Shown piece by piece: positions 42,504 to 51,210 of a DNA stretch of 64,000 nucleotides. The notes under the pieces were generated by a model. That model ran no database searches and was not told where the DNA came from. It worked only from the letters and a program-made list of their open reading frames with translations. Both the position numbers and the translations under genes were made by a program. Source of the DNA: Meishania litoralis (lineage in GTDB: Bacteria > Bacteroidota > Bacteroidia > Flavobacteriales > Flavobacteriaceae); the NCBI RefSeq assembly GCF_042611095.1, contig NZ_JBHFPV010000002.1:496001-560000 (forward strand), read 5' to 3'. Positions within the stretch are counted from its first letter, which is position 1, and every line of letters starts with the position of its first letter.

Positions 42504-42628
42504 GAGTGTGAAAATTTATTTCAACAAAGATACTTTGAAATTGACAAAAAGTGCAAATCAAAAAATAAAAAAATATGTGTACGCCTCAAATCCATGGCAA
42601 ATCCGTTTTCAAATATACCACTCCCCTA

Positions 42629-42658
42629 TTTGATTAAGCCTTCAAAACCATACCTTTG
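42629..42658 (+). promoter_or_regulatory. Putative Bacteroidetes-type promoter of fumC
   Basis: TTTG at 42629-42632, 18 bases, then TACCTTTG at 42651-42658, an exact TAnnTTTG. The fumC ATG is 22 bases downstream. Confidence 0.55.
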
Positions 42659-42680
42659 TAAGACACTTAAATTTTAAAGA

Positions 42681-44078
42681 ATGAGTTTTAGAATAGAAAA
42701 AGACACAATGGGTGAAGTTCAGGTACCTTCCGACAAATATTGGGGTGCCCAAACCGAGCGATCTCGAAATAATTTCAAAATCGGGCCATCGGCTTCCATG
42801 CCGATAGAAATTGTTTATGGTTTTGCATACTTAAAAAAAGCGGCAGCGTATACCAATCATGAGCTAGGGGTCTTACCGATAGAAAAAAGAGACCTTATAG
42901 CCCAAGTCTGTGATGAAATTTTGGAGGGAAAACACGATGGTCAATTCCCTTTGGTGGTTTGGCAGACCGGTTCCGGTACGCAGAGCAATATGAATGTAAA
43001 CGAGGTCATTGCGAACCGAGCTCATGAAATCGCGGGCAAAAAAATTGGTGAGGGAGAAAAAACAATCCAGCCCAATGACGATGTCAATAAGTCACAATCG
43101 TCAAACGATACCTTTCCAACGGGTATGCACATCGCGGCATACAAAAAAATCGTTGAGACCACGATACCGGGAGTCAAGCAATTAAGAGATACCTTGCACA
43201 AGAAATCAATGGAATTCAGCAAGGTCGTAAAAATCGGACGTACTCATTTAATGGATGCCACTCCCCTAACTTTGGGTCAAGAATTTTCGGGTTACGTTTC
43301 GCAGCTCGACCACGGCCTTAAGGCCCTTGAAAACACTTTGGGCCACCTCAGTGAATTGGCCCTTGGGGGAACTGCCGTCGGCACGGGCCTGAACACTCCG
43401 AAAGGATACGACGTTCTTGTGGCCAAATACATTGCCGATTTCACCGGTTTACCATTTAAGACCGCAACCAATAAATTTGAGGCATTGGCCTCCCACGACG
43501 CCATTGTTGAAAGTCATGGCGCCCTTAAGCAATTAGCGGTATCATTAAACAAGATCGCCAATGATATTCGCATGATGGCCTCGGGCCCGCGTTCGGGTAT
43601 TGGTGAAATAATCATTCCGGCCAATGAACCGGGAAGCTCTATCATGCCGGGTAAGGTGAACCCGACACAATGCGAGGCCCTGACCATGGTCTGCGCCCAA
43701 GTATTGGGCAATGATGTTGCGATTGCCGTGGGAGGAACCCAAGGCCATTACGAACTGAACGTTTTCAAACCCATGATGGCCGCGAACATATTGCAATCAG
43801 CGCAGTTGTTGGGCGATGCCTGTGTGAGTTTCGATATAAACTGCGCCGTGGGCATAGCGCCCAATCATGGCGTCATCAAAGAACTTTTGAACAATTCTTT
43901 GATGCTTGTAACCGCTCTTAATACCAAAATCGGCTATTATAAAGCTGCGGAAATAGCCAATACCGCACATAAAAATGGTACTACCTTAAAGGAAGAAGCG
44001 ATTAATCTAGGGTATGTTACCGCCGAAGAATATGATCAATGGGTAAAACCAGAAGATATGGTCGGAGGACTTGGGTAA
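42681..44078 (+). CDS. fumC: Class II fumarate hydratase
   Basis: 465 residues, standard length. It interconverts fumarate and malate in the TCA cycle and needs no iron-sulfur cluster. The substrate loop SGTQSNMNVNEVIANRA and the SS-loop EPGSSIMPGKVNPTQCE (around residue 320) with the catalytic serine are both intact. GRTHLMDATPLTLGQEF carries the conserved histidine. It is flanked by its own promoter and a terminator, so it is monocistronic. Confidence 0.96.
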   Translation: MSFRIEKDTMGEVQVPSDKYWGAQTERSRNNFKIGPSASMPIEIVYGFAYLKKAAAYTNHELGVLPIEKRDLIAQVCDEILEGKHDGQFPLVVWQTGSGTQSNMNVNEVIANRAHEIAGKKIGEGEKTIQPNDDVNKSQSSNDTFPTGMHIAAYKKIVETTIPGVKQLRDTLHKKSMEFSKVVKIGRTHLMDATPLTLGQEFSGYVSQLDHGLKALENTLGHLSELALGGTAVGTGLNTPKGYDVLVAKYIADFTGLPFKTATNKFEALASHDAIVESHGALKQLAVSLNKIANDIRMMASGPRSGIGEIIIPANEPGSSIMPGKVNPTQCEALTMVCAQVLGNDVAIAVGGTQGHYELNVFKPMMAANILQSAQLLGDACVSFDINCAVGIAPNHGVIKELLNNSLMLVTALNTKIGYYKAAEIANTAHKNGTTLKEEAINLGYVTAEEYDQWVKPEDMVGGLG

Positions 44079-44098
44079 AAAAAACTTGATAGTATAAA

Positions 44099-44128
44099 AA
44101 AAGGGCCACTCTTTGGAGTGGCCCTTTT
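44099..44128. terminator. Bidirectional terminator after fumC
   Basis: GGGCCACTC (44103-44111) and GAGTGGCCC (44116-44124) form a perfect stem with a 4-base loop, an A-run on the left and TTTT on the right. It can stop both fumC and the convergent gene at 44148. Confidence 0.85.
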
Positions 44129-44147
44129 ATTGTTAATGGATAGTATC

Positions 44148-45035
44148 TTACTTCAAGGTAAATTCTGAAGTAGCCAATAACTTCAATTTGTCATCATAAA
44201 CGTTGACCATGTAATTTCCTTTTTGAAAATCGCTGGCTGGCTTGTTTATGTAGTCGCAAACATCCAAAGTGCTATTTTCATAGTAAAAGTTGGTTCCTTT
44301 GCTATAGGTTATCGAAGCACCATTTTCATTGGTTTTTGAATAGCTTTCGCCCATAACGTTACCTTGTGGGTCAAGAACCTCTACGAAGAACTCGCGATCA
44401 CCGGCTTGCGCAATCGTATTGTTCGCAACGGTAAAACATACTTTTAATTTGTCAGTTCTACCAGCTCTTTGCGTAGAAACCAATTTACCGCTGTTACGCT
44501 CCCTAACGGCATCAACGTTCATAGTCACCAAGTTCAAAGCCGAACCTTTCTCGACAACGTCGGCCAATTGGGTATTCTGAACGACCAAAGAATCGTTGAA
44601 CACCGTTTGTTTTTCCAACTCGACGTACGTACTATCACGTTGCATCGCGATCATGGTGTTCGAACGGGTAAGTGAATCAACCTGCTTCAATAATTGCTCC
44701 CTTTCCGCTTTAAGAACACTCACTTGCCTTCTATATCTTGAAAGACTGGCGATATCACCTTTCATGTTCTTTACGGAATCAATGTACTTCGCAATGTTGT
44801 CCCTTGCCTCGACAAGCTCTTCATTGGTCGCATTGCTTTCCAAAATAGCCTTATCGTATTCAGATTTCAAGCTATTAAGGTCCTCGACCACTAATTGCTT
44901 CTCTTGGGTAAGCACCTTTTCGGTCTTCTGCTTGTCTTGATAAAGACTTACGGTATAGATAATCGTACCGATCAGTATTACACCTAGAAGACCGGCCAAT
45001 ACTTTTAATCCATTGTTATTCTTTGTTTCAGTCAT
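44148..45035 (-). CDS. Membrane-anchored coiled-coil protein with C-terminal beta domain
   Basis: 295 residues. A membrane helix at 10-30 is followed by a long coiled coil (about 35-150) with regular heptads (KSEYDKAILESNATNEELV) and a C-terminal beta-rich domain from about 180 to the end, with LKVCFTVANNTIAQAGDREFF and YSKGTNFYYENSTLDVC. The two cysteines in that domain could form a disulfide. The topology fits an inner-membrane anchor with a periplasmic stalk and head. I do not recognise the family, and the gene stands alone. Confidence 0.78.
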   Translation of the reverse strand: MTETKNNNGLKVLAGLLGVILIGTIIYTVSLYQDKQKTEKVLTQEKQLVVEDLNSLKSEYDKAILESNATNEELVEARDNIAKYIDSVKNMKGDIASLSRYRRQVSVLKAEREQLLKQVDSLTRSNTMIAMQRDSTYVELEKQTVFNDSLVVQNTQLADVVEKGSALNLVTMNVDAVRERNSGKLVSTQRAGRTDKLKVCFTVANNTIAQAGDREFFVEVLDPQGNVMGESYSKTNENGASITYSKGTNFYYENSTLDVCDYINKPASDFQKGNYMVNVYDDKLKLLATSEFTLK

Positions 45036-45192
45036 AATGTTAGAATTAATTAACTTTTGTTTTTCTGTTTAATACAGTGTTTGTTTGTGTCGTTCTATAT
45101 ACGGTTCAAGATTCGAATTGGATTTTTTGATCAAAGAAATATTTTTTACCGATCTTTAATACTTGTCAAGTATAATCAGTGGCAGACCATCT

Positions 45193-45657
45193 ATGGATAT
45201 AAAGATAATTCCGTTTGAACCAAAGTATGCTGGTCGCTTTAAGGATCTTAACCAAGCTTGGCTCGAAAAATTTTTCTTTGTAGAGCCTAAAGATGTACTA
45301 CTTTTAAGGGACTGCGAAAATTCGATAATCGACAAAGGAGGATATATTTTTTTTGCTGAACATGAAAAATCCATTATTGGCTGTTTTTCATTCATAAAGA
45401 TCGAAAACGATGTGTTCGAACTCGGAAAGATGGCCGTGGACGAAAATTACCAAGGGATGAAAATCGGACAACACCTACTGACCTTTGCAATAGATTTCGC
45501 GAAAAAGGGAGGTTGGAAAAAAATTATACTTTATTCAAGTACAAAATTAGATGCCGCACTACATATTTACCGAAAATACGGTTTTACGGAAATCCCTTTG
45601 GAAAAAGAAAATCCGTATGTACGTAGCGATATAAAAATGGAACTTTTACTAAATTAA
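45193..45657 (+). CDS. GNAT-family N-acetyltransferase
   Basis: 154 residues from ATG 45193 (MDIKIIPFEPKYAGRF); a TTG at 45163 would add ten unlikely residues. The GNAT core is clear: ELGKMAVDENYQGMKIGQHLL holds the acetyl-CoA pyrophosphate loop (Q-x-x-x-x-G), and KIILYSSTKLDAALHIYRKYGF the last strand and helix. Substrate unknown. The MBL lipoprotein gene follows after 7 bases, so the two are co-transcribed. Confidence 0.85.
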   Translation: MDIKIIPFEPKYAGRFKDLNQAWLEKFFFVEPKDVLLLRDCENSIIDKGGYIFFAEHEKSIIGCFSFIKIENDVFELGKMAVDENYQGMKIGQHLLTFAIDFAKKGGWKKIILYSSTKLDAALHIYRKYGFTEIPLEKENPYVRSDIKMELLLN

Positions 45658-45664
45658 ATCGATC

Positions 45665-46486
45665 ATGAAAAAAATATTTATTGCTCTAGTAGCGGTTAAC
45701 CTCACTTTTTTTGCATGCAAGGAAAAAACCAAATCTGGGCCGTTTATCGATTCGGATATAGAAAATGCTGTTACATCGCCAGAATCTTTTAAGGTATTAG
45801 AGTTGTCAACCAAAGAAAATTTGAAAATCGTACCCATCGAGCACGCCACCGTCGTTCTTGAATGGAAAGATTTGACCATATATGTCGATCCCGTAGGCGG
45901 CGCGGAAGCTTTTGAGGGCCAAAAAGCCCCCGACCTTATTTTGATCACCGACATTCACGGGGATCATTTAAACGTGGAGACCCTTCAGGCACTTGATACC
46001 GAAAAAGCCAAAATAATCATGCCCCAGGCCGTGGCGGACAAGATGCCCGATGCTTTTGTACCCCAAATCGATATTCTGAACAATGGCGATTCGAAAGAAC
46101 GTTACGGAATCGTGGTAGAGGCCGTTCCCATGTATAACCTTAGGGAAGAAGCCTTGAAATTCCACGAAAAAGGGCGCGGCAATGGCTACATACTTAACCT
46201 CGGCGATCAACGCATCTATTTTTCGGGCGATACCGAAGATATACCCGAAATGAGGGCACTTGAAAATATCGATAAGGCGTTTATCTGTATGAATCTGCCC
46301 TACACAATGACCGAAGAAAGTGCGGCCGACGCCGTATTGGATTTCAAACCGAAACAAGTCTATCCCTACCATTACAGGGGCAACCCAGACGTAAGCGATG
46401 TTTCAAAGTTTAAAGAAATCGTCAATGCAGGAAATCCTGATATTGAGGTGATACAACTCGATTGGTATCCAAAAGATGACTTCTAG
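45665..46486 (+). CDS. MBL-fold hydrolase, UlaG-like, lipoprotein
   Basis: 273 residues. The N-terminal signal ends in a lipobox-like LTFFACKEK, so it is probably lipid-anchored, which is unusual for this family. The MBL site reads TDIHGDHLN, the L-ascorbate-6-phosphate-lactonase-like variant. Later metal residues are in YFSGDTEDIPE and VYPYHYRGNPD. Substrate unknown; the fold hydrolyses lactones, phosphoesters or amides. The TAG stop at 46484-46486 overlaps the stop of the convergent ettA. Confidence 0.82.
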   Translation: MKKIFIALVAVNLTFFACKEKTKSGPFIDSDIENAVTSPESFKVLELSTKENLKIVPIEHATVVLEWKDLTIYVDPVGGAEAFEGQKAPDLILITDIHGDHLNVETLQALDTEKAKIIMPQAVADKMPDAFVPQIDILNNGDSKERYGIVVEAVPMYNLREEALKFHEKGRGNGYILNLGDQRIYFSGDTEDIPEMRALENIDKAFICMNLPYTMTEESAADAVLDFKPKQVYPYHYRGNPDVSDVSKFKEIVNAGNPDIEVIQLDWYPKDDF

Positions 46487-48174
46487 CGCACCAACTTCTT
46501 GTATTTCAAACGTTTAGGAATCGTATCGGCTCCAAGGCGTTTTCTCCTATTTTCCTCATAATCGGAAAAAGAGCCTTCGAAGAAATACACTTGGGAGTCA
46601 CCCTCGAATGCCAAAATATGGGTACATATACGATCCAAGAACCAACGGTCGTGGGAGATGACCACCGCACAGCCGGCAAAATTCTCAAGACCTTCTTCAA
46701 GGGCCCGTAATGTATTTACATCAAGATCGTTGGTAGGTTCGTCCAAGAGCAATACGTTGCCCTCTTCCTTCAAGGTCATTGCCAGATGTAGCCTATTGCG
46801 CTCACCTCCTGACAGCATATTGACTTTTTTGTTCTGCTCGCTACCCGAAAAATTAAAGCGGCTCAAATAGGCACGCGAATTGACCTGCCTGCCACCCATC
46901 ATTACCAATTCTTGTTCATCGCTGAAGTTTTGCCATATCGTCTTGTCGGGATCGATGTTCGAATGGCTTTGGTCGACATAGGCTATTTTCGCCGTGTCTC
47001 CCACCTCAAATTCTCCCTTATCAGGGGTCTCCTCCCCCATTATCATTCGAAATATAGTGGTCTTACCTGCGCCGTTAGGGCCTATGATCCCGACAATACC
47101 CGCCTGTGGTAATTTGAAATTCAAATCTTCGTACAACAACTTATCACCGTAGGCCTTGGCTACCCCTTTCGCTTCGATCACGTTCGTACCCAATCGCGGT
47201 CCGTTCGGAATGTAGATTTCAAGTTTTTCATCAAGCTGCTTCTGGTCCTGGCTCATGAGCTTGTCATAATTCTTCAAGCGTGCCTTTTGCTTGGTCTGGC
47301 GCCCTTTGGCGCCCTGACGTACCCATTCAAGCTCACGTTCCAAGGTCTTTTGTCTTTTAGAGGCGGACTTGCTCTCCTGGGCCAATCGCTTTGATTTTTG
47401 ATCCAACCAGCTTGAATAGTTCCCTTTCCATGGAATACCTTCTCCCCTATCAAGTTCAAGGATCCATCCGGCCACGTTATCCAAAAAATAGCGGTCGTGA
47501 GTAACCGCGATTACCGTTCCTTTATATTGCGCCAAATGGTGTTCCAACCAATGCACGGACTCTGCATCCAAATGGTTGGTCGGCTCATCGAGCAATAAAA
47601 TCTGTGGTTCTTGCAAAAGCAATCTGCACAATGCCACCCTCCTTCTTTCACCCCCCGAAAGAACGCCTATTTTTTTATCGGCTTCGGGAGTACGCAGCGC
47701 ATCCATGGCTATTTCGAGCTTTGTATCAAGCTCCCATGCATTCGCGGCATCGATCTTGTCCTGCAACTCGGCCTGTTTGTCCATGAGCATTTGCATCTTA
47801 TCGGCATCCTCATAGACTTCGGGCAACCCGAACATGTCATTGATCTTGTTATACTCATCGAGAATGGCGACGGTTTCTGAAACACCCTCGCGAACGACCT
47901 CGATCACGGTTTTGGTTTCGTCCAGTTGTGGCTCCTGCTCCAAATAGCCTACTTGATATCCTGGAGAAAAAACCACATCGCCCTGATAATTTTTATCAAC
48001 GCCCGCAATGATTTTCAATAGTGTCGATTTACCGGAACCATTTAGCCCCAGGATACCGATTTTAGCCCCGTAGAAAAAGCTCAGATAAATATTCTTTAGT
48101 ACGGGAGTATTGGCATTTTTATAGGTTTTGGTAACCCCGGCCATTGAGAAGATTACCTTCTTGTCGTCGCTCAT
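46483..48174 (-). CDS. ettA: Energy-dependent translational throttle protein EttA
   Basis: 563 residues, an ABC-F protein with two ATPase domains. Walker A sequences are GLNGSGKSTLLK and GPNGAGKTTIFR; the signatures are LSGGERRRVALC and LSGGERNRLHLAM; the Walker B stretches LLLDEPTNHLD and LLLDEPTNDLD. The linker region with EWVRQGAKGRQTKQKARLKNYD is typical of EttA. It binds the ribosomal E site and gates the first elongation step by the ATP/ADP ratio. Free-standing; convergent with the MBL gene by a 4-base overlap. Confidence 0.95.
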   Translation of the reverse strand: MSDDKKVIFSMAGVTKTYKNANTPVLKNIYLSFFYGAKIGILGLNGSGKSTLLKIIAGVDKNYQGDVVFSPGYQVGYLEQEPQLDETKTVIEVVREGVSETVAILDEYNKINDMFGLPEVYEDADKMQMLMDKQAELQDKIDAANAWELDTKLEIAMDALRTPEADKKIGVLSGGERRRVALCRLLLQEPQILLLDEPTNHLDAESVHWLEHHLAQYKGTVIAVTHDRYFLDNVAGWILELDRGEGIPWKGNYSSWLDQKSKRLAQESKSASKRQKTLERELEWVRQGAKGRQTKQKARLKNYDKLMSQDQKQLDEKLEIYIPNGPRLGTNVIEAKGVAKAYGDKLLYEDLNFKLPQAGIVGIIGPNGAGKTTIFRMIMGEETPDKGEFEVGDTAKIAYVDQSHSNIDPDKTIWQNFSDEQELVMMGGRQVNSRAYLSRFNFSGSEQNKKVNMLSGGERNRLHLAMTLKEEGNVLLLDEPTNDLDVNTLRALEEGLENFAGCAVVISHDRWFLDRICTHILAFEGDSQVYFFEGSFSDYEENRRKRLGADTIPKRLKYKKLVR

Positions 48175-48210
48175 TTTCTTATTTTACTAGGTTGGGAAGT
48201 TTTTGTTGTT

Positions 48211-48393
48211 TCAAACCCTGCCCTTCAAGGCATTGAATACCCATGCTATGGCAAAAAAACCGATTCCGACGGAGGCAAAACCCCAGCCAGCTACTTCGTT
48301 ATACCGAAATGCCCCAAGTGCAATGAGGCCGAGACCCACGATTATCATTATATATGTAGCCCAAGCAAGTACGGTATTTTTGTTCATTCCCAT
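48211..48393 (-). CDS. CAL67264-like small membrane protein
   Basis: 60 residues from ATG 48391-48393 (MGMNKNTVLAWATYIM); longer and slightly shorter starts (48423, 48387) exist. Two membrane helices (about 7-24 and 34-52) are joined by a short loop with FRYNEVAGW. The layout and the opening MNKNTVLAWAT match a small flavobacterial membrane family known only as CAL67264. No function is known. It lies upstream of ettA in the same direction, 36 bases away. Confidence 0.7.
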   Translation of the reverse strand: MGMNKNTVLAWATYIMIIVGLGLIALGAFRYNEVAGWGFASVGIGFFAIAWVFNALKGRV

Positions 48394-48524
48394 GGTATTC
48401 AGATTGGTTTGTAGTAACCCCAAATATCGGAATTTTTACGCGATAATCGAGATTTAAATGCTGAGATCGTACTAAAAAGGATTGACAGGCATGGTAAGAC
48501 ACCCTGAAGTCGTTCAATGACGAA

Positions 48525-49505
48525 TCAGGTATCGAATGGAAACGTAATACCTGTTTTCGAACGAACGGCATCTAGTAGGTCGATAAGGTCCAGACTGTTT
48601 TGATGGTTCCATAGGTCACTTTGTAGTCCGCCATTTCGAATGCATTTATGGACCTCGATAATTTCGTGGGAATACCCTTTTCCTATCTTGGGGACATCAT
48701 AACACTTGATTTCGTCGTTTTTTTCGATTGAATATGATTCCGCTTCATGCCAACATGGGTTGATATAAAGAGTACCCTTGCTTCCTGAAAGTTCGGCCCG
48801 CATGGATGATTTTGAAGTGAATCCGCTGTAAAGCACGGCTTGCGCGTTTTTGTATTCAAAAATAATGGAGGTCTGAATCTCGGCCCCGGTGGAATGAAAT
48901 TTGGAGCTTGCCTGTATTTTTTCGGGATTGCCCAACATCAAATAAGATAAAAAAACCGGATATATACCAATATCCAGCAATGATCCCCCCGCCAGTTCAG
49001 GATTCAAGACCCTTCCCTTTTCATCTCGATCCATGGCATAAAAGGCAAAATCGGCATTCAAATAACCTAGAGTACCAATTTGTCCTTCATCGATTAGTTT
49101 TTTGACTTCGATTATGGTAGGATTGAATCGGCTCCATAAGGCTTCCATTAAAAAGACATTGTTCTCGGTAGCCGTTTTTATCATGCGACGCACCTCTGCC
49201 CCATTAACGCCCATAGGTTTTTCACAAAGTACATGCTTGCCCTTCTCCATGGCCTTGATGGCCCATTCGGCATGGCCGGTATGAGGGGTAGCGATATAAA
49301 TGACATCTACATTGTTCGAATCGAGCAATTCTTCATAAGAGCCGAAATATTCCGATGCACCAAACGCTTGTGCAAAGGTTTTGGCCCTTTCGATATCTCG
49401 GGATCCAACGGCCGTCAATTCACCCCATTCTACCAATTTTAAATCCTTTGCAAAACTATGCGCTATCTTTCCCGGGCCTAAAATTCCCCATCTGATACTA
49501 TCCAT
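48525..49505 (-). CDS. Gfo/Idh/MocA-family oxidoreductase
   Basis: 326 residues from ATG 49503-49505 (MDSIRWGILGPGKIAHSF); an ATG four codons upstream is possible. The Rossmann fold opens with GILGPGKIA, and the family motif HVLCEKPMGVN holds the catalytic lysine of the EKP triad. The C-terminal domain contains GGSLLDIGIYPVFLSYLMLG with the GG-x-x-x-D-x-G pattern. The family oxidises or reduces sugars and related polyols with NAD(P). It stands alone, divergent from the carboxylase gene; the substrate is unknown. Confidence 0.9.
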   Translation of the reverse strand: MDSIRWGILGPGKIAHSFAKDLKLVEWGELTAVGSRDIERAKTFAQAFGASEYFGSYEELLDSNNVDVIYIATPHTGHAEWAIKAMEKGKHVLCEKPMGVNGAEVRRMIKTATENNVFLMEALWSRFNPTIIEVKKLIDEGQIGTLGYLNADFAFYAMDRDEKGRVLNPELAGGSLLDIGIYPVFLSYLMLGNPEKIQASSKFHSTGAEIQTSIIFEYKNAQAVLYSGFTSKSSMRAELSGSKGTLYINPCWHEAESYSIEKNDEIKCYDVPKIGKGYSHEIIEVHKCIRNGGLQSDLWNHQNSLDLIDLLDAVRSKTGITFPFDT

Positions 49506-49581
49506 AAATACCGTCACCTTTGCCCAAATGTAATCAAATTTTACTCCTTATCTTTAGCAACATCAATGAAAGCATACCGTA

Positions 49582-51210
49582 ATGGATATCAAATTCAACA
49601 AGAACGAAGACCACAATAAACTACAGCTGTCGGAGCTGAACAAAAGACTTGCAAAAGTTAAAATGGGCGGAGGAAAAACCCGTATTGAAAAACAACATGC
49701 CCAAGGTAAACTGACAGCTCGTGAAAGAATCGACTACTTATTGGACGATGGAAGCGACCGAATCGAAATCGGTGCTTTGGTGGGCGAAGGTATGTACGAA
49801 GACCATGGTGGTTGCCCTTCTGGCGGTGTGGTCGTCAAAATCGGTTATGTTTCTGGGAAGCAATGTATCGTTGTAGCCAATGACGCGACGGTCAAAGCCG
49901 GAGCCTGGTTTCCTATAACCGCAAAGAAAAATCTACGGGCCCAGGAAATCGCCATCGAAAACCGACTTCCGATAATTTATTTAGTGGATAGTGCGGGCGT
50001 ATATCTACCCATGCAAGATGAAATCTTTCCTGACAAAGAACATTTTGGGCGAATTTTTCGAAACAATGCCATAATGAGCAGTATGGGAATTACCCAGATC
50101 GCCGCCGTCATGGGAAGCTGTGTTGCAGGTGGGGCCTATCTACCCATCATGAGTGATGAGGCGTTGATCGTCGATAAGACCGGAAGCATTTTTTTGGCCG
50201 GAAGCTACCTCGTCAAAGCTGCCATAGGCGAGAACATAGATAACGAAACCCTGGGTGGTGCAACAACGCATAGTGAAATCAGTGGAGTAACCGACTACAA
50301 GGCCAAAGATGACGAAGATGCTCTGGATACCATAAAAAATATCGTCGGTAAAATCGGTGATTTTGACAAAGCAGGTTACAATCGAACAAAATCACAAAAA
50401 CCAATAGAGAATCCAAAAGATGTTTATGGAATTCTCCCCGCTTCAAGAACGGACCAATACGATATGTTGGAAATCATAAAACGCTTGGTCGACAATTCTG
50501 ATTTCGAAGAATACAAAAAAGGATATGGAAAAACCATTTTAACGGGCTATGCCCGCATCGATGGCTGGGCGGTCGGTATTGTCGCCAATCAGCGCAAAGT
50601 CGTGAAGACCACCAAGGGCGAAATGCAGTTCGGAGGGGTCATATATTCCGATTCGGCGGACAAGGCTACCCGTTTCATCGCCAACTGCAACCAAAAGAAG
50701 ATTCCGTTGGTATTTCTGCAGGATGTTACTGGCTTTATGGTCGGCAGTAAAAGCGAGCATGGTGGAATCATCAAAGACGGTGCGAAAATGGTCAATGCCG
50801 TAAGTAATTCGGTCGTACCCAAATTTACGGTGGTAATCGGTAACAGTTACGGTGCAGGAAACTATGCCATGTGCGGCAAGGCCTATGACCCTCGTTTGAT
50901 AATGGCTTGGCCAAGTGCCGAACTTGCGGTTATGAGTGGTAACTCGGCGGCCAAGGTATTGCTACAGATCGAAAAATCATCCTTAAAAAAGAAAGGTGAG
51001 GCAATAACGGAAAAAAAGGAAAAAGAACTTTATGATCAGATCAAGGCCCGGTACGACAACCAAATTTCGCCTTATTATGCAGCTTCCCGACTTTGGACCG
51101 ACGCCATTATCGATCCTTTAGATACCCGTAAATGGATATCAATGGGCATCGCGGCGGCCAATAATGCCCCCATTGACAAACCCTTTAATATGGGGGTTCT
51201 ACAGGTTTAA
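49582..51210 (+). CDS. Acyl-CoA carboxylase carboxyltransferase (beta) subunit
   Basis: 542 residues. It transfers carboxyl from biotin to an acyl-CoA. The two crotonase-like halves are visible: the first with GKLTARERIDYLLDDGS and VMGSCVAGGAYLPIMSDE, the second with GVIYSDSADKATRFI and SYGAGNYAMCGKAYDPR. The stretches GGAYLPIMSDEALIV and FLAGSYLVKAA look more like methylcrotonyl-CoA carboxylase beta than propionyl-CoA carboxylase, so leucine breakdown is the better guess. The biotin subunit is not beside it. Its TAA stop overlaps the convergent stop at 51207 by 4 bases. Confidence 0.9.
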   Translation: MDIKFNKNEDHNKLQLSELNKRLAKVKMGGGKTRIEKQHAQGKLTARERIDYLLDDGSDRIEIGALVGEGMYEDHGGCPSGGVVVKIGYVSGKQCIVVANDATVKAGAWFPITAKKNLRAQEIAIENRLPIIYLVDSAGVYLPMQDEIFPDKEHFGRIFRNNAIMSSMGITQIAAVMGSCVAGGAYLPIMSDEALIVDKTGSIFLAGSYLVKAAIGENIDNETLGGATTHSEISGVTDYKAKDDEDALDTIKNIVGKIGDFDKAGYNRTKSQKPIENPKDVYGILPASRTDQYDMLEIIKRLVDNSDFEEYKKGYGKTILTGYARIDGWAVGIVANQRKVVKTTKGEMQFGGVIYSDSADKATRFIANCNQKKIPLVFLQDVTGFMVGSKSEHGGIIKDGAKMVNAVSNSVVPKFTVVIGNSYGAGNYAMCGKAYDPRLIMAWPSAELAVMSGNSAAKVLLQIEKSSLKKKGEAITEKKEKELYDQIKARYDNQISPYYAASRLWTDAIIDPLDTRKWISMGIAAANNAPIDKPFNMGVLQV

